Source of the DNA: Pseudomonadota bacterium
GTDB lineage: Bacteria > Pseudomonadota > Gammaproteobacteria > Halothiobacillales > Halothiobacillaceae
Assembly: GCA_021795795.1 (NCBI GenBank)
Contig: JAJYPA010000331.1
Coordinates: forward strand, 1-8,743
DNA: 8,743 nt
Direction of reading: 5' to 3'
This document shows positions 1 to 7,660 of the stretch, in pieces. The notes under the pieces were generated by a model, which did no database searches, had not been told where the DNA came from, and was given only the letters and a program-made list of their open reading frames with translations. The position numbers were made by a program, and so were the translations under genes. Position 1 is the first letter of the stretch; the number at the start of each line of letters is the position of its first letter.

Positions 1-1911
1 TTGATCGTTTTCCGAGAAAACGATCGTGCCCGAGCAGAGGTCGTTCATGCCACCCTGCTGGAAGAAACTGTACGGTTTTAACACATCGATGTTTAGCGTC
101 TGCGGGGCAACATTGAAGTTGCCGATCACCAGTACCTTGCTGCGGCTGTTTTGCGGATCGGTACGGAAAAAAACCAGCAGGTTCGGGTTATCGACCTCCA
201 CGATTTGACGGTTGTCGAAATCTGCGAACGCGTTCGTTTTCTTGCGTAGCGCGATCATCTTTTTCAGTGCGCTGAATATCCGTTGTTCCACCGTGCCGTT
301 TTGATTGCGTCTTTCAGCCTTGTTCCAGTCAAAGGATGAGCGGTTTGCCCAGCGATTGTCATCGCGCCTGGAGGGATCGGCGAGATATTCTATGCTGTTG
401 AGCGTACCGATTTCATCGCCATAATAGAGTAGCGGTATTCCACCGAACGACAGTATCATGCTGTGCAACAGCAGAATATGTTTGATCGCCATGTCGATGG
501 CCTGTTCATCCTTGTGTTCGAGCGCGACTTCGAGGCCGACCAATGAGGCGAGAGATCCGGAGATACGCGCGTCGCCGGTTTTGGGATTCTCTCCGAACGT
601 CAGACCCTTGGCGGAGGAGCCAGGAAATTTTCCGGTGAAATAGTCGATCAGGAAACGCCGGTGCTGGATCGGGTCATAGCCGGATAGGCTTACATCGTTG
701 TCGGAGAAGCCCAAGCCGATGTCGTCGTGGCATCTAACGTAGTTGAGCCAGGTTGCACGTTCCAGCTTATCCGGCAGGTTTTTGGCCCCGCGATTAAGCA
801 ATTTCGCATTCTTGGTCGCGACGGTATCCCAGAGCAATGCCATCAGCGTTGCGTTGTAGGCGATCTCGCATTCCTTGGCGTTAATTGCGTCCTCGCCGAA
901 ATATTTGCTGATTTCGCTGGGAGCGACGATCGCTTCGGCGATAAACAGTACGCCCGGTGCGGTCACCTGGCAGCAGGCTTTCATCAATTGCAGTATCAGG
1001 TGCGCTTCACGTTCGTTTTGGCAAGCCTTACCCAGCTTCTTCCATAGGAATGCCACTGCATCCAGACGCAGAATATCCGCTCCCTTGTTCGCCCAGAACA
1101 GAATGATGTCAATCATTTCAATCAATACCGCCGGGTTCTGATAGTTCAGATCCCATTGGTAGTAGTTGAATACCGTCATCACCCATTTGCCCATCGCTTT
1201 GTCCCAGGTAAAATTACCGGGCGAGCTTGCCGGAAAAATCTCCGGCATGGTTTCTTCATAGATATCGGGGATCTCGCGGTCATCGAAGATGTAATAGTAA
1301 TCCTGATATTTCTTGTCGCCATTGCGCGCATTTTGCGCCCATTCGTGCTCATTCGACGTGTGATTGACCACGACATCGAGAACCAGCAGTATGTCGCGTT
1401 TTTTAAGGTTGGCAGCCAGTGATTCGACATCTTCGGTTGTTCCCAAACGCGGATCGATCTTGCGGAAGTCGCGCACCGCATATCCACCGTCGCTATGCAT
1501 AGGCGGGCTATCGAGGATGGGCATGATATGCAGCATGTTGATGCCCAGATCCTGCAGGTAGGGCAGCTTGGTGCGCAAGTCTTTCAGGGTGCCGGCGAAA
1601 CGGTCGCAGTATAATGCCATGCCGACCCATTTTTGGCTCAGGAACCAGTTGTAATTCCTTTCGCGCGCCAGATCCATTTCGCGCAGCGAGGGGGGCCGTT
1701 CGATATAGCGAATCGCGAGCGTATTGACCAGGCTGACCATCTTTTCCTTGAAGTCCGAGCGGTCGCCATACAGCAAGCGAAACAGGGAATGAATGGCGTA
1801 AAAATTCGCACCGAGACGGGTGTAAAAATGCCGCATCCGATATTTCCCGATCTCGGATTTCAGCTCGAGCAGTATTTCATTCAGTAGTGTATGTGAAGCT
1901 TGTTCGTACAT
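1..1911 (-). CDS. ams: Amylosucrase (GH13), C-terminus cut by window edge
   Basis: Amylosucrase transfers glucose from sucrose onto an alpha-1,4-glucan and releases fructose. The reading frame is open for 637 codons from ATG 1911 to base 1, close to the roughly 636 residues of Neisseria amylosucrase, so only a short C-terminal piece should be missing. A helical N-terminal region (about residues 1-90) precedes the (beta/alpha)8 barrel. Catalytic residues are visible: nucleophile D284 in LRLDAVAF, acid/base E326 in FIAEAIV, and H395-D396 in VRCHDDIG. VVNHTSNEHEW and RRDDNRWANR also match amylosucrase rather than general alpha-amylase. The start has AAGAGG (1918-1923) 6 bases upstream and lies inside the last codons of spp (35-base overlap), which implies translational coupling. 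It is the last gene of the visible sucrose operon. Sucrose hydrolase is the main alternative; the linked fructokinase and sucrose synthesis genes favour amylosucrase. Confidence 0.92.
   Translation of the reverse strand, partial: MYEQASHTLLNEILLELKSEIGKYRMRHFYTRLGANFYAIHSLFRLLYGDRSDFKEKMVSLVNTLAIRYIERPPSLREMDLARERNYNWFLSQKWVGMALYCDRFAGTLKDLRTKLPYLQDLGINMLHIMPILDSPPMHSDGGYAVRDFRKIDPRLGTTEDVESLAANLKKRDILLVLDVVVNHTSNEHEWAQNARNGDKKYQDYYYIFDDREIPDIYEETMPEIFPASSPGNFTWDKAMGKWVMTVFNYYQWDLNYQNPAVLIEMIDIILFWANKGADILRLDAVAFLWKKLGKACQNEREAHLILQLMKACCQVTAPGVLFIAEAIVAPSEISKYFGEDAINAKECEIAYNATLMALLWDTVATKNAKLLNRGAKNLPDKLERATWLNYVRCHDDIGLGFSDNDVSLSGYDPIQHRRFLIDYFTGKFPGSSAKGLTFGENPKTGDARISGSLASLVGLEVALEHKDEQAIDMAIKHILLLHSMILSFGGIPLLYYGDEIGTLNSIEYLADPSRRDDNRWANRSSFDWNKAERRNQNGTVEQRIFSALKKMIALRKKTNAFADFDNRQIVEVDNPNLLVFFRTDPQNSRSKVLVIGNFNVAPQTLNIDVLKPYSFFQQGGMNDLCSGTIVFSENDQ
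3..25. repeat. Perfect 10-bp inverted repeat inside ams
   Basis: GATCGTTTTC (3-12) and GAAAACGATC (16-25) are exact reverse complements separated by 3 bases. The repeat falls in the codons for the last visible residues of amylosucrase. In the transcript it could form a stable hairpin, but no T-run is visible on the minus strand within the window, so it is not called a terminator. Confidence 0.6.
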
Positions 1912-2761
1912 TAGTGACCTCTTGTTCGATTTGATTGTCCGCGCACAGCCATGCGTTCACTTCAGGCCAATAATGCGCGACTCCTTCAAGAATTCCGGCA
2001 CTGTAATTGCCGTTCATGCCGAGATAGCCACCCTTGGCGATATAAAGTGTATGTTTGTCCGCATTGATCACCCGATTTTTAACTTCTGCCTCAGCATTCG
2101 CCACCAACACGGCAGGAATGTCACTCATCAGCACGTCCAAATCATTGCCGCTGTCGCCGGCAAAGACCGTGTTTTCATGGCGAAAGTTTTTTTGTTGCAT
2201 CAGGAACCGGATAGCATGCAGCTTGCTGGCACTGGCCGGGAGAACATCCAGCAACCCGAGCGCAGCTTTTTCATCGATACTCCAAATCAGGTTCGCTTTG
2301 ATATCCCTGTATTTCAGACACTCATCGATTTCGCCGAGCAATCGTTGCGCATCCGTTTCGAGTGGAACATAAAAGCTGAGTTTATGACGATTCTGCTTTT
2401 CCTGTTCCTGCAGACATACTGTCGGGAATTCATTCAGAAGCTGACACAGCTTCTCATGTGTCCAACCTTGCCAGTCCGATCCGATATGGGCATCCCACTC
2501 ATCCCATTGTTTCCAGCCCTGCTGGGTTATCCGGTAGATAGACGTACCGACATCGGCGATGACGAAATCCGGTTGCGGCAGATCAAAATCCGCGATGGCC
2601 TGTTCGATGAGCGCGCGATGTCGTCCGGTCACATAGGCGAGCGTTATTTCCGCGTGACCGGTCAATCGTGCGAACCATTCGCGGGCTGTAGGCGATTCCG
2701 GCTCTGCGCCGTTCGGAATCAGGGTGCGATCGAGATCGGTACATAGCAGGAATTGTTTCAC
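1877..2761 (-). CDS. spp: Sucrose-6-phosphate phosphatase (HAD superfamily)
   Basis: This enzyme hydrolyses sucrose-6-phosphate to sucrose and phosphate, the irreversible last step of sucrose synthesis. The 294-residue protein has all HAD motifs: CTDLDRTLIPNG with nucleophile D9 and acid/base D11, YVTGR (T45), K180 in PASASKLHAI, and AGDSGNDLDVL with Mg-binding D203 and D207. The cap region lies roughly at residues 90-170. It is longer than the cyanobacterial enzymes of about 245 residues; the extra is mostly a C-terminal tail after residue 265, whose codons overlap the ams start. The start is GTG at 2761, only 6 bases after the sps stop, with a weak AAGG (2772-2775) 10 bases upstream. That weak site and the tight spacing suggest coupling to sps translation. 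Because the HAD domain of the upstream SPS is degenerate, this is probably the only sucrose-phosphate phosphatase of the operon. Confidence 0.92.
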   Translation of the reverse strand: MKQFLLCTDLDRTLIPNGAEPESPTAREWFARLTGHAEITLAYVTGRHRALIEQAIADFDLPQPDFVIADVGTSIYRITQQGWKQWDEWDAHIGSDWQGWTHEKLCQLLNEFPTVCLQEQEKQNRHKLSFYVPLETDAQRLLGEIDECLKYRDIKANLIWSIDEKAALGLLDVLPASASKLHAIRFLMQQKNFRHENTVFAGDSGNDLDVLMSDIPAVLVANAEAEVKNRVINADKHTLYIAKGGYLGMNGNYSAGILEGVAHYWPEVNAWLCADNQIEQEVTNVRTSFTYTTE

Positions 2762-2767
2762 GAGGTA

Positions 2768-4921
2768 TCAGCCTTGTTTAAAAAATTCGTAATGCTCCAT
2801 CGCTTCGAGGATACCCGCTGCATGGTGTTTTTTTGCAAAGTAAATTTTGTCGAGGTTGGCCAAATCGGATAATTCCTCTTGATGACGGCTATCCAATACC
2901 ACACCTAATGTGTTGCCGCGCAACATGTCTGCATCGGCGCCTGATACGCCGGTTACCAGTGTGTTTTCCAGCGGGAAGCCGAGTTGTTCGGCACACCAGC
3001 GCAGCGCAAGCCCCTTGGATGCCCTGACCGGAAGGATATCGAGGAATTGTCCGAAAGAAAAGATAACGTTCACGGCCTGTTCGTTGCGCAATAATATTTT
3101 CCGGATATCGTGGACATTTGTCACCGCAGGATCGATGTAATAGCTGATCTTGAAATCACTTTGCAGCCTTTTTGGCTGCATTGTAAGTCCCGTTACGTCT
3201 TTCAGGATGTCGCGCACGGCCTGAGGATTCCACAGATGGTTGATGTGGCGCGTCCATACGGCATCTTCGGTCAGGTTCGGCGCATAGTGAATTTCGGTGC
3301 CCTGGCCGGAGATAAAAACATCAGGCGGAGGAATGGTGTATAACCTCAGCGTGGCCAACGCATCATCCAGCCGACGACCGGTCGCGATACCGAAAATGAT
3401 CGCCTTGCGATGCGCCTGCATGGTTTGCAAAAATTTCGGCAACGATGCCCGATCACCGATCAGGTTCAGGTCCAGACTGGTGAACAACGCACGGTCGCGG
3501 AATAAACCGGGCCTTCGACTCAACTTCATCCTCAATATCGGCTCGGTTTTCTCCACCAGCGGATAGATGACCTCCAGGTATTTCCCTACGTGCGCCTGCC
3601 ATGAGTAATGGCGACGCACGCCCTGAATGCCATTCTTTGCAAGAAGGTTCCATTCATGTTCGTCCGCCAGGATGCGAAGAAGTTTGTCTGCAATCGCTGC
3701 TTTGTCGAGAGGATTGATCAAGTAGCCGTTCTGGCAATTCTTAATGATGTCGATCGGGCCTCCATCCTCGGTCGCCACAATAGGCAGGCCGCAGGCTGCA
3801 GCCTCGATCAGTGTCAGGCCGAAAGGCTCGGTCAGTGCTGGATTGATGAACACGCCACGAGAGGCGGCTGCCAGTCGATAAAATGTGGCTACATCGTCCG
3901 ATTTGTGATGTTTGGGATACGCTACTTTGCCGTATAGATCGTATTTGTCGATGACCAGCAGAATCTCGTTCAGCACCGTTCGCGAAATAGTTTCCATATC
4001 CTGAATGTCGTCACGGTTGCCAGCCACAACTACCAGATTGGCAACTTGTTGTAACTGTGGGGATTCACCATAGGCTTCGATCAATGTAACAATGTTTTTT
4101 TTAGGGTCTGGGCGTGATAACGCCAGGATAATCGGCTTGTCGGGTTGATTCAGAAATCGTTTGAGTCCGATTGCGATATCGCTATCCTTTTCATTTTTCT
4201 TTGGTGGAAAGAATTTTTTCAGATCGATACCGGGAGGAATTACCCGCATGTGTTCGGGCTGGTAAAAATCATAAAGTCCATATTGTTGTTCGATTTCTTG
4301 TTGCGTGCTGGTGATGACGCGTTCAGCGACGCCCAGCGTTGTTTCTTCCGCTTCGATGCGGCGAGAAATATTGTAAGTCGTTTCGATCTCGCTCCGCTTG
4401 ATGCCGCTGGCCAGCAGTTGCTGGCGCTTGTTCCGGCCCAGAGAGTGGCCGGTATGCACCAGCGGCACGCCCAGTTGGTGTGAGAGGCGTGAACCGACAT
4501 ATCCGGCATCCGCATAATGACTGTGTATGACATCCGGAATGCGTTCCTGGCTTTTGAGGTAGGCAAGAGCGGTGTCGGAAAAATTATCCAGCGAATCCCA
4601 CAACATTTCCTTGCGCAGATACTTTTGTTCTCCGCATTCGATGCGCACAATTCCCGCTTTTGCGGACAGAGATTCGTATGGTTCTGCGTAGTCCGGGCTG
4701 ACCTGATTGTCGATGACGCGTCGTGTCAGCAAAACTACTTTTTCTACCTCCGCGCGTTCAGCAAGGGCTCGTGCAAGTTCAACCACATACTTGGTTTGAC
4801 CGCCGGTATCCGCATCGCGCCCAAGCTCAAGATTGTGCCAGCGAATCAATCCATGCACACTGATCAATAGAATGTACAAGGGTTTTCCGGATTCCGGCAG
4901 GCGCTTTTTCATATCGTCCAT
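2768..4921 (-). CDS. sps: Sucrose-phosphate synthase with degenerate C-terminal phosphatase-like domain
   Basis: SPS makes sucrose-6-phosphate from UDP- or ADP-glucose and fructose-6-phosphate in the cytoplasm. The 717 residues match the two-domain length of cyanobacterial SPS. Residues about 14-460 form a GT-B, family GT4 domain: DTGGQTKYVVELARAL (38-53), HSHYADAGY (133-141), HTGHSLGRNK (156-165), the donor-phosphate contact region SRPDPKKN (269-276) and the EX7E motif (E365 to E373 in TEPFGLTLIE). Residues about 475-717 resemble SPP, but the nucleophile motif reads TSLDLNL (S482 replaces Asp) and motif III reads GVSGADAD (V659 replaces Asp), while K636 remains. This domain is therefore probably structural or regulatory. 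ATG 4921 overlaps the end of fruK; a second ATG at 4912 forms an ATGA overlap with the fruK stop and is an equally possible start. Neither has a strong ribosome binding site. Confidence 0.93.
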   Translation of the reverse strand: MDDMKKRLPESGKPLYILLISVHGLIRWHNLELGRDADTGGQTKYVVELARALAERAEVEKVVLLTRRVIDNQVSPDYAEPYESLSAKAGIVRIECGEQKYLRKEMLWDSLDNFSDTALAYLKSQERIPDVIHSHYADAGYVGSRLSHQLGVPLVHTGHSLGRNKRQQLLASGIKRSEIETTYNISRRIEAEETTLGVAERVITSTQQEIEQQYGLYDFYQPEHMRVIPPGIDLKKFFPPKKNEKDSDIAIGLKRFLNQPDKPIILALSRPDPKKNIVTLIEAYGESPQLQQVANLVVVAGNRDDIQDMETISRTVLNEILLVIDKYDLYGKVAYPKHHKSDDVATFYRLAAASRGVFINPALTEPFGLTLIEAAACGLPIVATEDGGPIDIIKNCQNGYLINPLDKAAIADKLLRILADEHEWNLLAKNGIQGVRRHYSWQAHVGKYLEVIYPLVEKTEPILRMKLSRRPGLFRDRALFTSLDLNLIGDRASLPKFLQTMQAHRKAIIFGIATGRRLDDALATLRLYTIPPPDVFISGQGTEIHYAPNLTEDAVWTRHINHLWNPQAVRDILKDVTGLTMQPKRLQSDFKISYYIDPAVTNVHDIRKILLRNEQAVNVIFSFGQFLDILPVRASKGLALRWCAEQLGFPLENTLVTGVSGADADMLRGNTLGVVLDSRHQEELSDLANLDKIYFAKKHHAAGILEAMEHYEFFKQG

Positions 4922-5862
4922 TTTTCGGTGAAGGGCTGGTAGAAATCTGTACGATCGGGGATAGCACCTCGAATTTCACAGATTGCGGACGCAAACGCAT
5001 GGGCCCGCTCCAGTGTCGTGGCTAAAGGCCATTGCCGCAGCGCGCCCAGAATGAATACAGCGGCGAAACCATCCCCGGCACCCACTGTGTCTACCAGCTT
5101 GGCGACGGAGTTCGATACGCCTAGCTCGACTTTTTTGCCGCTCCGATCGATCTGCCATGCCCCGCGTGCTCCGCATGTGACCAGGATTTGTTCAAAGTCG
5201 AATCGGTTCATTAACTCCAGGGCTTGGCCTTGAGGCGCATTTTCCTGCAACTCGAATATGCCTGCCAATACACCCAGCTCTTCGACATTCAGTTTCACTA
5301 TGTTCGCGTATTTAAAAGAGTGGCAAAGCGTCTTTTTGTCATACCACGGAGCGCGCAAATTGATATCCAGAAATTTCACCGCCGTGCTGCTACGCAACAG
5401 GGTTTTTAGCGCTCGTCTGGAAATCTCGCTTCGTTGTGCCAGGGTGCCGAAATAAATCAGCGCAGGACGCACCGATAGCATGGTCGTGAGCGCCATTTCC
5501 GGATGGATGAAGTCATAAGCTTGCAGTGGGAGAATTTCGAAACTGTGTTCACCATCTTTGATATGTACTCGCACCTGGCCTGTCGAATACCTGGTGTCGT
5601 GCTGGATCCCTACCGTTTCCATCCCGTTTTGCGACATCATGTTCAATACATTATCGCTCAGGGTATCCTCTCCCAAGCGTGTGACCAAAACAGGATTTTG
5701 TCCGAATGCCTTAAGGTGTCTCGCTACATTGAATGGTGCGCCACCAAATACGGTTCTATCGGGAAAAATGTCTGCCAGCACTTCACCAAACAGCACAACA
5801 GTGCTCTTTTGTTTGACGCGAGGACCGGATGCGTCTCCACTTGAAGATGATAATTTTGACAT
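4909..5862 (-). CDS. fruK: Fructokinase, PfkB/ribokinase family
   Basis: Phosphorylates fructose to fructose-6-phosphate with ATP. In this operon the fructose would come from the amylosucrase reaction, and the product is the acceptor for SPS. The 317-residue protein has the PfkB signature FGGAPFNVARHL (about residues 39-50) near the N-terminus, KLNVEEL (190-196), and the C-terminal DTVGAGDGF motif whose last Asp (D264) is the catalytic base. The chosen start is ATG 5862, preceded by an AGAGAG stretch. The frame stays open to a GTG at 5883, which would add seven residues (324 in total) but lacks a visible ribosome binding site. The first 20 or so residues are serine-rich and probably disordered. 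It is the first gene of the operon; its stop overlaps the sps start region. 5-Dehydro-2-deoxygluconokinase or another PfkB sugar kinase cannot be excluded by motif alone, but context favours fructose. Confidence 0.88.
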   Translation of the reverse strand: MSKLSSSSGDASGPRVKQKSTVVLFGEVLADIFPDRTVFGGAPFNVARHLKAFGQNPVLVTRLGEDTLSDNVLNMMSQNGMETVGIQHDTRYSTGQVRVHIKDGEHSFEILPLQAYDFIHPEMALTTMLSVRPALIYFGTLAQRSEISRRALKTLLRSSTAVKFLDINLRAPWYDKKTLCHSFKYANIVKLNVEELGVLAGIFELQENAPQGQALELMNRFDFEQILVTCGARGAWQIDRSGKKVELGVSNSVAKLVDTVGAGDGFAAVFILGALRQWPLATTLERAHAFASAICEIRGAIPDRTDFYQPFTEKWTI

Positions 5863-5990
5863 TCTACTCTCTGTATTCGCCACCTGGTTTGTACGTAAAG
5901 TAGCGCAGTTGGTCCTGTCTTTGCAACGCTTCTGGCAAGAGTGGTAATAGTAGAATCAGGTACGCTGAGTGTTTGTTTCCCGCTTCGGAA

Positions 5991-6004
5991 AAAGATGCAT
6001 CTTT
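5991..6004. promoter_or_regulatory. 14-bp perfect palindrome, candidate operator
   Basis: AAAGATGCATCTTT is a perfect palindrome in the divergent region between fruK and the MscS-type gene. It overlaps by 3 bases the candidate -10 box of the minus-strand promoter at 6002-6031 and would cover the transcription start. This is where a repressor would act. No regulator gene is nearby in the window, so the binding protein is unknown. Confidence 0.4.
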
Positions 6005-6031
6005 ATAAAAAGGTCGATTTCATTGGTTAAA
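6002..6031 (-). promoter_or_regulatory. Candidate sigma-70 promoter of the fruK-sps-spp-ams operon
   Basis: On the minus strand TTTAAC (6031-6026) and TATAAA (6007-6002) are 18 bases apart. The -10 box matches the consensus at 5 of 6 positions, the -35 box only at 3. Transcription would start near 5995, giving a leader of about 130 bases to ATG 5862. A second, weaker candidate is TTGCAA (5926-5921) and TACTTT (5902-5897), also 18 apart, which would leave a leader of under 30 bases. Neither is proven. Confidence 0.35.
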
Positions 6032-6069
6032 TCACCGTTCGGAAATAGTATGTGCCAATGCTCGGGTAA

Positions 6070-6099
6070 TTGTCAAAGAAGTTGAGAAAAATTTACGAT
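6070..6099 (+). promoter_or_regulatory. Candidate promoter of the MscS-type gene
   Basis: TTGTCA (6070-6075, 5 of 6 consensus bases) and TACGAT (6094-6099, 4 of 6) are 18 bases apart, about 88 bases upstream of the MscS-type start codon. A weaker alternative is TTGGAT (6124-6129) with TATGTT (6148-6153), also with an 18-base spacer. Confidence 0.35.
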
Positions 6100-6186
6100 T
6101 ATGCTGCTGTTCCCGCGTAGTGATTGGATTTGCTCGTTTGCGTTCGCTATGTTATGGTAAAAAACAACAGTTGAGGGAATGGATGT

Positions 6187-6762
6187 ATGAGTATGATTTT
6201 CCACGAGCTGACGACGGACCCCGATTGGTTATTAAACCGGTTGATGTATACCTTGCTGATTGTAGCGGGTAGCTATCTGCTATTACGGTGGTTTGGCAAT
6301 GTAATTATGCGTCTCCTGGGTTTTCTTGGCAGGCGCCGGGCCTTGACGCACGGCCATAGCGTGATATTTCTGAGAGTCACCACATGGTTTCTCTGGCTTA
6401 TTGTCTGGATAGTGGTGCTGCGGGTCTGGGGTGTCGATGTCACTGCCGTCTGGACGACTTTTGTCAGTCTGCTCGCCATGATTGGCGTAGGTATGCTGGC
6501 GGTATGGGCCATGGTAAGCAACGTTACGGCACGTTTTTTTATCTGGTTCTGGCAACCATTACAGTTGGGACAACGTATCGAAATATTTCCTGAATCGCTG
6601 AGCGGCGAGGTCATTGAAGAAAATCTCATGTTTACCGAATTGCGCCAGGATGACGGTCATGTTGTGGTGATACCCAATAATCTCTTTTTCCAACGTATTA
6701 TTCGGCGCTTGCCCGATGGCGAAAGCAAGGTCGGTCCGGATGATGATAAGGCTGAACCATGA
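6187..6762 (+). CDS. Small MscS-family mechanosensitive channel
   Basis: Predicted inner-membrane channel of the MscS family, which opens under membrane tension and releases solutes on osmotic downshock. The 191-residue protein has three hydrophobic segments (about 19-44, 59-81 and 87-120). The third is rich in Gly/Ala like the pore-lining TM3 and runs into PLQLGQRIEI (124-133), the usual entry to the beta domain. The beta domain follows with GEVIEENLMFTELR (140-153) and VVVIPNNLFFQRIIRR (159-174). The protein ends soon after in a charged tail (DDDKAEP), so the C-terminal alpha/beta cage domain of E. coli MscS is absent. GAGGG at 6173-6177 serves ATG 6187; the ATG at 6183 is out of frame. The gene is divergent from the sucrose operon. 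Sucrose is a compatible solute in some bacteria, so an osmotic link is plausible but inferred. Confidence 0.85.
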   Translation: MSMIFHELTTDPDWLLNRLMYTLLIVAGSYLLLRWFGNVIMRLLGFLGRRRALTHGHSVIFLRVTTWFLWLIVWIVVLRVWGVDVTAVWTTFVSLLAMIGVGMLAVWAMVSNVTARFFIWFWQPLQLGQRIEIFPESLSGEVIEENLMFTELRQDDGHVVVIPNNLFFQRIIRRLPDGESKVGPDDDKAEP

Positions 6763-6907
6763 ATGCAGGTGTCCACTCGGCTTTATCTTCGACGAATCCT
6801 CAAACGTTTAATTACAAGCCCGATTGGAATTGAATTCACAACCTGCCGGAATAAAAATTTAAAGCTTTATTTAAGTGATACGTTACGTTGGCGGCTAAGG
6901 AGAGCAA

Positions 6908-7660
6908 ATGAGCATCCGTATCGGCATCGTCGGAGACTTCGACCCGGAGTTTCAACCGCACGCTGCTACCAACACAGCTATTGGTCATGTTGTTTCCGCC
7001 GGGTTGGCTGTCGAAGCTCAGTGGCTTCCTACTTCCTTATTGGAATCGAGTTCTGCGCTTGAAGGCTTTCATGGGTTGTGGGTTGCACCAGGTAGCCCCT
7101 ACAAAAGCCTGTTCGGGACGATATCAGCCATCCGCCATGCTCGTGAACAGTCCATTCCACTGTTGGGGACATGCGGTGGGTTTCAGCACATCATCCTTGA
7201 GTATGCTCGTCATGTGTTGGGTTTCTCTGACGCCACCCACGCAGAGTACGACCCCTACGCATCAAAGCTCTTCATTTCACGGCTTGCATGTTCCTTGGTA
7301 GGGCGTAGCCTACCCATCACGCTCAAGCCTGATAGCTTGGTTTCAAAAATTTACGGAAGCATGGTGGTCACAGAGCAGTATTACTGTAACTTTGGCGTCA
7401 ATCCCGACCACGTTTCTACTTTGCGTTCCGGGCCGCTTCGTATCGTTGGCTCAGACGCAGAGGGAGAGATTCGGGTAGTTGAGCTTATCGGGCATCCGTT
7501 CTTTGTCGGTACGTTGTTTGTTCCGCAGTTGCGGTCATCCGCCGAGCGGCCTCATCCGCTCATACTGGGATTTATCAATGCGGCGGCGAGACATGCCACC
7601 CAACAGGGCGCTCCAGTCGGCCTCCCTTCTGCAGCTTCGCTGCTCCAGGATAGCGGCTAA
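6908..7660 (+). CDS. CTP-synthase C-terminal-like class I glutamine amidotransferase domain protein
   Basis: A 250-residue stand-alone class I glutamine amidotransferase-like protein resembling the C-terminal domain of CTP synthase (PyrG), without the synthetase domain. Visible features are IRIGIVGDFD at the N-terminus, LWVAPGSPYKS (57-67), the nucleophile-elbow segment LLGTCGGFQH with C89, and ELIGHPFFVGTLFVPQ (192-207). In PyrG the last segment carries the catalytic His and Glu as FHPE; here it reads FVPQ (V205, Q207), so only the Cys of the triad remains. I recall a family of CTP-synthase C-terminal-related proteins, some of them selenoproteins, of unknown function, to which this seems to belong. 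AAGGAG at 6897-6902 is a good ribosome binding site. The last 20 or so residues, beyond the domain, are encoded by the attC-like element at 7598-7675. Substrate and reaction are unknown. Confidence 0.75.
   Translation: MSIRIGIVGDFDPEFQPHAATNTAIGHVVSAGLAVEAQWLPTSLLESSSALEGFHGLWVAPGSPYKSLFGTISAIRHAREQSIPLLGTCGGFQHIILEYARHVLGFSDATHAEYDPYASKLFISRLACSLVGRSLPITLKPDSLVSKIYGSMVVTEQYYCNFGVNPDHVSTLRSGPLRIVGSDAEGEIRVVELIGHPFFVGTLFVPQLRSSAERPHPLILGFINAAARHATQQGAPVGLPSAASLLQDSG

Noticed and set aside
1922..2746. Long plus-strand open frame of 274 codons opposite spp
   Set aside because: It lies entirely antisense to spp, whose HAD motifs are unmistakable. The translation shows no domain, and the frame has no ribosome binding site context.
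6860..6869. TAAAGCTTTA palindrome upstream of the amidotransferase-like gene
   Set aside because: A 10-bp AT-rich palindrome is common by chance, and no promoter with good boxes could be placed around it.
6884..6897. GTTACGT / GTTGGCG near 6885-6893 as the left boundary of the first cassette
   Set aside because: Both deviate from GTTRRRY, and no matching RYYYAAC box with complementary L boxes was found upstream, so a left attC or attI cannot be claimed.
6763..7062. Plus-strand open frame of 99 codons directly after the MscS-type gene
   Set aside because: No ribosome binding site, no recognisable domain, and it overlaps the well-supported amidotransferase-like gene by more than half.
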